Made by a program: the position numbers and the translations under genes
NCBI RefSeq assembly: GCF_003732705.1
Contig: NZ_MOBR01000040.1
Location: forward strand, 372,001-436,000
Length of the DNA: 64,000 nt
Direction of reading: 5' to 3'
Source: Pseudomonas frederiksbergensis
GTDB lineage: Bacteria; Pseudomonadota; Gammaproteobacteria; Pseudomonadales; Pseudomonadaceae
The notes under the pieces: generated by a model
Told to the model about the DNA's origin: nothing
Seen by the model: only the letters and a program-made list of their open reading frames with translations
The model's database searches: none
Part shown: one piece after another, positions 61,105-64,000 of the stretch
Numbering within the stretch: the stretch's first letter is position 1
How the letters are laid out: every line of letters begins with the position of its first letter

Positions 61105-61123
61105 ACGCCAAACACAGTCACCC

Positions 61124-61213
61124 TGTGGGAGCGGGCTTGCTCGCGAAGGCGGTGTATCAGTCGCCGAAGATGTTGGCTGACACACCGCCTTCGCGAGCAA
61201 GCCCGCTCCCACA
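61124..61213. repeat. REP doublet, family B variant
   Basis: The arms TGTGGGAGCGGGCTTGCTCG and complement enclose a loop with GATGTTGGCTGAC. It lies between the catalase-like gene and the tRNA cluster. Confidence 0.88.
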
Positions 61214-61247
61214 AGGGAATCACGGTAGTGAGTCAAATCCCAGACGA

Positions 61248-61273
61248 CAAAAAGCCCGCATTAAGCGGGCTTT
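61248..61273 (-). terminator. Terminator of the distal tRNA unit
   Basis: On the minus strand, AAAGCCCGC/GCGGGCTTT is followed by a U-rich tract. It ends transcription after the tRNA-Asp at 61316. Confidence 0.85.
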
Positions 61274-61315
61274 CTGTGTGGTGACCTGGCGTTCAGCGTT
61301 CCAGGTTACCGAATA

Positions 61316-61392
61316 TGGCGCAGCGGACGGGACTCGAACCCGCGACCCCCGGCGTGACAGGCCGGTATTCTAACCGACTGAACTACCGCTGC
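61316..61392 (-). tRNA. tRNA-Asp (GUC), copy 1
   Basis: The 77-base cloverleaf has acceptor GCAGCGG/CCGCTGC, anticodon GTC in CCTGTCACG, T-loop GGTTCGAGTCC and an encoded CCA. It lies 18 bases after tRNA-Val copy 1 on the minus strand. Confidence 0.97.
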
Positions 61393-61410
61393 GCGTAGCG
61401 TTGAAAGTAA

Positions 61411-61486
61411 TGGTGGGTGATGACGGGATCGAACCGCCGACATTCTGCTTGTAAGGCAGACGCTCTCCCAGCTGAGCTAATCACCC
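61411..61486 (-). tRNA. tRNA-Val (UAC), copy 1
   Basis: The 76-base cloverleaf has acceptor GGGTGAT/ATCACCC, anticodon TAC in CCTTACAAG, T-loop GGTTCGATCCC and an encoded CCA. Confidence 0.97.
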
Positions 61487-61618
61487 TTTACCTTCGTTGC
61501 GGGGCGCATTATGCCACAGGTTTTCGTAAAGTGTTGATTTAATTGAATATTTTTTCAAATAAATCCGAAAACCCATAAAACAACGCGACCTGCAGGAACA
61601 ACATACAAACGTGGGGCA

Positions 61619-61642
61619 GAAAAAAACCCGCGTTAGCGGGCT
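61619..61642 (-). terminator. Terminator between the two tRNA units
   Basis: On the minus strand, CCCGC/GCGGG around TAAC is followed by a run of Us. It lies after tRNA-Asp copy 2, so the two Val-Asp units are probably separate transcripts. Confidence 0.8.
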
Positions 61643-61685
61643 TTTCCGTGGTGACCTGGCGTTCAGCGTTCCAGGTTACCGAATA

Positions 61686-61762
61686 TGGCGCAGCGGACGG
61701 GACTCGAACCCGCGACCCCCGGCGTGACAGGCCGGTATTCTAACCGACTGAACTACCGCTGC
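61686..61762 (-). tRNA. tRNA-Asp (GUC), copy 2
   Basis: Identical over its length to copy 1, exactly 370 bp away. The anticodon is GTC and CCA is encoded. Confidence 0.97.
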
Positions 61763-61781
61763 GCGTAACACTAAAAACGAA

Positions 61782-61857
61782 TGGTGGGTGATGACGGGAT
61801 CGAACCGCCGACATTCTGCTTGTAAGGCAGACGCTCTCCCAGCTGAGCTAATCACCC
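61782..61857 (-). tRNA. tRNA-Val (UAC), copy 2
   Basis: Identical to copy 1, 371 bp away. The anticodon is TAC and CCA is encoded. It is the first gene of the tandem cluster in the direction of transcription. Confidence 0.97.
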
Positions 61858-62016
61858 TTCGCTTCGGTGTGGCGCGCATTCTACGGAGCACCCCCACCTC
61901 TGGCAAGCACTTTTTTAAATAATTTTCTCAGGCCTTCCAAAGGCTTAGAGAAGGGTTGGCCTATGGCGCCGCGAAGAGAATAATGCCCCCCTTTGTATAA
62001 AGGAGAGACTCGCCTC

Positions 62017-62937
62017 ATGTGGTTCAAAAACCTGCTTATCTATCGCCTGACCCAAGATCTGCCTTTTGATGCCGAGGCGTTGGAAACTGCACTGGCGACC
62101 AAACTGGCGCGTCCATGTGCAAGCCAGGAGTTGACCACTTACGGTTTCGTCGCGCCGTTCGGCAAGGGCGAAGATGCTCCGCTGGCGCACGTCAGCGGTG
62201 ACTTCCTGCTGATCGCCGCCCGTAAAGAAGAACGCATTCTGCCGGGCAGCGTCGTGCGCGACGCGGTCAAGGAAAAGGTCGAAGAGATCGAAGCCACGCA
62301 AATGCGCAAGGTCTATAAGAAGGAACGCGATCAGATCAAGGATGAAATCATCCTCGCGTTCCTGCCGCGCGCCTTTATCCGTCGCTCGTCGACCTTCGCC
62401 GCCATCGCGCCGAAACAAGGCCTGATCCTGGTGAACTCGGCCAGCCCGAAACGCGCCGAAGACCTGCTGTCGACCCTGCGTGAAGTGATCGGCTCGCTGC
62501 CAGTACGTCCGCTGACCGTCAAAATGGCCCCGACTGCCACCATGACCGACTGGGTCAAAACCCAGAAAGCCGCCGACGACTTCTTTGTTCTGGACGAGTG
62601 CGAACTGCGCGACACCCACGAAGACGGCGGCATCGTGCGTTGCAAGCGTCAGGACCTGACCAGCGACGAAATCCAGTTGCACCTGAGCACCGGCAAAGTG
62701 GTGACTCAGTTGTCCCTGGCGTGGCAGGACAAGTTGTCGTTCATGCTCGACGACAAAATGACCGTCAAGCGCCTGAAGTTCGAAGATTTACTGCAGGATC
62801 AGGCAGAACAGGACGGCGGCGACGAAGCCCTGGGCCAACTGGACGCCAGCTTCACCCTGATGATGCTGACCTTCGGCGACTTCCTGCCGGCGCTGGTTGA
62901 AGCGTTGGGCGGCGAAGAGACCCCACAAGGCATTTAA
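62017..62937 (+). CDS. rdgC: Recombination-associated protein RdgC
   Basis: RdgC is a ring-shaped, non-specific DNA-binding protein that restrains RecA-mediated recombination on the nucleoid. The 306-residue protein starts [17 protein letters not shown], the family N-terminus, and contains [31 protein letters not shown] and the C-terminal [21 protein letters not shown]. An AAGGAGAG site precedes the ATG. It is divergent from the tRNA cluster. Confidence 0.97.
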   Translation: MWFKNLLIYRLTQDLPFDAEALETALATKLARPCASQELTTYGFVAPFGKGEDAPLAHVSGDFLLIAARKEERILPGSVVRDAVKEKVEEIEATQMRKVYKKERDQIKDEIILAFLPRAFIRRSSTFAAIAPKQGLILVNSASPKRAEDLLSTLREVIGSLPVRPLTVKMAPTATMTDWVKTQKAADDFFVLDECELRDTHEDGGIVRCKRQDLTSDEIQLHLSTGKVVTQLSLAWQDKLSFMLDDKMTVKRLKFEDLLQDQAEQDGGDEALGQLDASFTLMMLTFGDFLPALVEALGGEETPQGI

Positions 62938-62959
62938 TTAAAGCCTTGTGATATCCCCT

Positions 62960-63048
62960 GTGGGAGCGAGCCTGCTCGCGAAAGCGGAGTGTCAGACGAC
63001 ATAAATGTTGAATGATCAGCCGCCTTCGCGAGCAGGCTCGCTCCCACA
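62960..63048. repeat. REP doublet, family B
   Basis: The arms TGTGGGAGCGAGCCTGCTCG and complement enclose a loop containing ATAAATGTTGAATGATC, related to the loop of the doublet at 4614. Confidence 0.88.
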
Positions 63049-63087
63049 TTTGGTTTTGTGCTGTTACTTAATAACAAGGATCAGGCC

Positions 63088-64000
63088 ATGCGCGCCCTCG
63101 CCGCTTTAAGCCGCTTCGTCGGCAACACCTTCGCTTACTGGGTGCTGATTTTCGCCGTCGTGGCGTTCCTGCAACCGGCATGGTTCATCGGTCTGAAAGG
63201 CGCCATCGTGCCGCTGCTGGGACTGGTGATGTTCGGCATGGGCCTGACCCTCAAGCTCGAAGACTTCGCCGAGGTCGCTCGCCATCCGTGGCGCGTGGCA
63301 CTGGGCGTAGTCGCTCATTTCGTGATCATGCCGGGTATGGCGTGGTTGCTTTGCCAGGCGTTTCACCTGCCGCCGGAAATTGCCGTCGGCGTGATCCTGG
63401 TCGGCTGCTGCCCGAGCGGCACATCGTCCAACGTCATGACTTGGCTGGCTCGCGGGGATCTGGCGCTGTCGGTAGCCATCGCCGCCGTCACCACCCTCCT
63501 CGCCCCGCTGCTGACACCGGCGCTGATCTGGCTGCTGGCCTCGGCCTGGTTGCCGGTGTCGTTCATGGAATTGTTCTGGTCGATCCTGCAAGTGGTGCTG
63601 TTGCCGATCGTGCTCGGCGTCGTCGCCCAACGTGTGCTCGGCGATCGAGTGCGCCACGCGGTAGAAGTGTTGCCGCTGGTGTCGGTGGTGAGCATCGTGA
63701 TCATCGTTGCCGCCGTGGTCGCGGCCAGTCAGGCGAAGATCGCCGAGTCCGGCTTGTTGATCATGGCGGTGGTGATGCTGCACAACAGCTTCGGCTATTT
63801 GCTGGGTTACTTCACCGGGCGCCTGTTCAAGCTGCCGCTGGCCCAGCGCAAGTCGTTGGCACTGGAAGTCGGGATGCAGAACTCCGGCCTGGGCGCCGCG
63901 CTGGCCAGTGCGCACTTCTCACCACTGGCGGCGGTACCAAGCGCGTTGTTCAGTGTGTGGCACAACATTTCCGGGGCGCTGCTTTCGACGTATTTCCGCC
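63088..64000 (+). CDS. Bile acid:sodium symporter (BASS) family protein, cut at the right edge
   Basis: About 304 residues are visible with no stop codon. There are eight to nine hydrophobic helices, and the BASS landmarks are LLGLVMFGMGLTLKLEDF at about 43-60, VGCCPSGTSSNVMTWLARGD, and EVGMQNSGLGAALASAHF near the end. Such symporters take up organic acids, pantothenate or similar compounds with sodium; the YocS/YfeH-type bacterial members vary in substrate. AAGGA precedes the ATG at 63088. Confidence 0.9.
   Translation, partial: MRALAALSRFVGNTFAYWVLIFAVVAFLQPAWFIGLKGAIVPLLGLVMFGMGLTLKLEDFAEVARHPWRVALGVVAHFVIMPGMAWLLCQAFHLPPEIAVGVILVGCCPSGTSSNVMTWLARGDLALSVAIAAVTTLLAPLLTPALIWLLASAWLPVSFMELFWSILQVVLLPIVLGVVAQRVLGDRVRHAVEVLPLVSVVSIVIIVAAVVAASQAKIAESGLLIMAVVMLHNSFGYLLGYFTGRLFKLPLAQRKSLALEVGMQNSGLGAALASAHFSPLAAVPSALFSVWHNISGALLSTYFR

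Noticed and set aside
1-64000. CRISPR array, prophage or restriction-modification locus
   Set aside because: No regularly spaced direct repeats, no phage structural or integrase genes and no methylase-nuclease pair were seen; the repeats are REP-type palindromes.

Overview
The window is chromosomal DNA of a Pseudomonas, most likely of the P. fluorescens group. The evidence is high-GC coding with typical Pseudomonas gene order, many paired REP palindromes of the kind common in that group, and gene blocks that, from memory and unchecked, match P. aeruginosa neighbourhoods (speE-mtn-aroC-prmB-smr-folE; lpxL-minCDE-rluA-apeB-mscS; GntR/ABC operon-quinone reductase-prc/algO-EAL; FKBP-tRNA-rdgC). 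I see no prophage, insertion sequence with a transposase, or CRISPR array.

Region by region: 1-8940 (mostly minus strand) carries the start of spermidine synthase, small unknown genes, an acyl-CoA synthetase, and an operon aroC-MFS-mtnB-mtnD-mtnC. The mtn genes recycle the methylthio group that polyamine synthesis releases. 9066-15000 holds a hydrolase, a membrane coiled-coil protein, prmB, an isochorismatase-like protein, an Smr protein, folE and a glutaredoxin. 15417-25801 is a purine catabolism and transport block: two NCS2 permeases, an outer-membrane Tsx/OmpK-like channel, and PuuD, UraH, UraD, PuuE, Alc and AllA. Together these convert urate to glyoxylate and urea. Three copies of a TTGTATACAA-type palindrome suggest one FCD-type GntR regulator, which is not encoded here.

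25919-36078 carries a patatin, LpxL, MinCDE, RluA, an unknown glycosyltransferase-like protein, aminopeptidase ApeB and a large MscS-type channel. 36145-44087 has an M20 amidohydrolase, then a UTRA/GntR regulator divergent from an operon encoding an ABC importer plus two cytoplasmic phosphatase-like proteins. Operator-like sites and a possible sigma-54 promoter lie between them. This operon probably imports and dephosphorylates an organophosphorus compound that I cannot name. 44221-49331 has a quinone oxidoreductase, the Prc/AlgO protease and an EAL-CBS-GGDEF protein.

49332-55100 looks like an accessory insertion in otherwise conserved order. It holds a MITE-like element, a small Pseudomonas-specific protein, a periplasmic cupin flanked by repeated sequences, two lipoproteins, a hydrolase and an acyltransferase. 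55162-57858 returns to conserved genes. 58131-61104 is a second accessory pair: a diheme c-type protein and a membrane-anchored catalase-like protein, possibly an oxylipin or lipid-peroxide module. The window ends with duplicated tRNA-Val/tRNA-Asp units, rdgC and the start of a BASS-family transporter.
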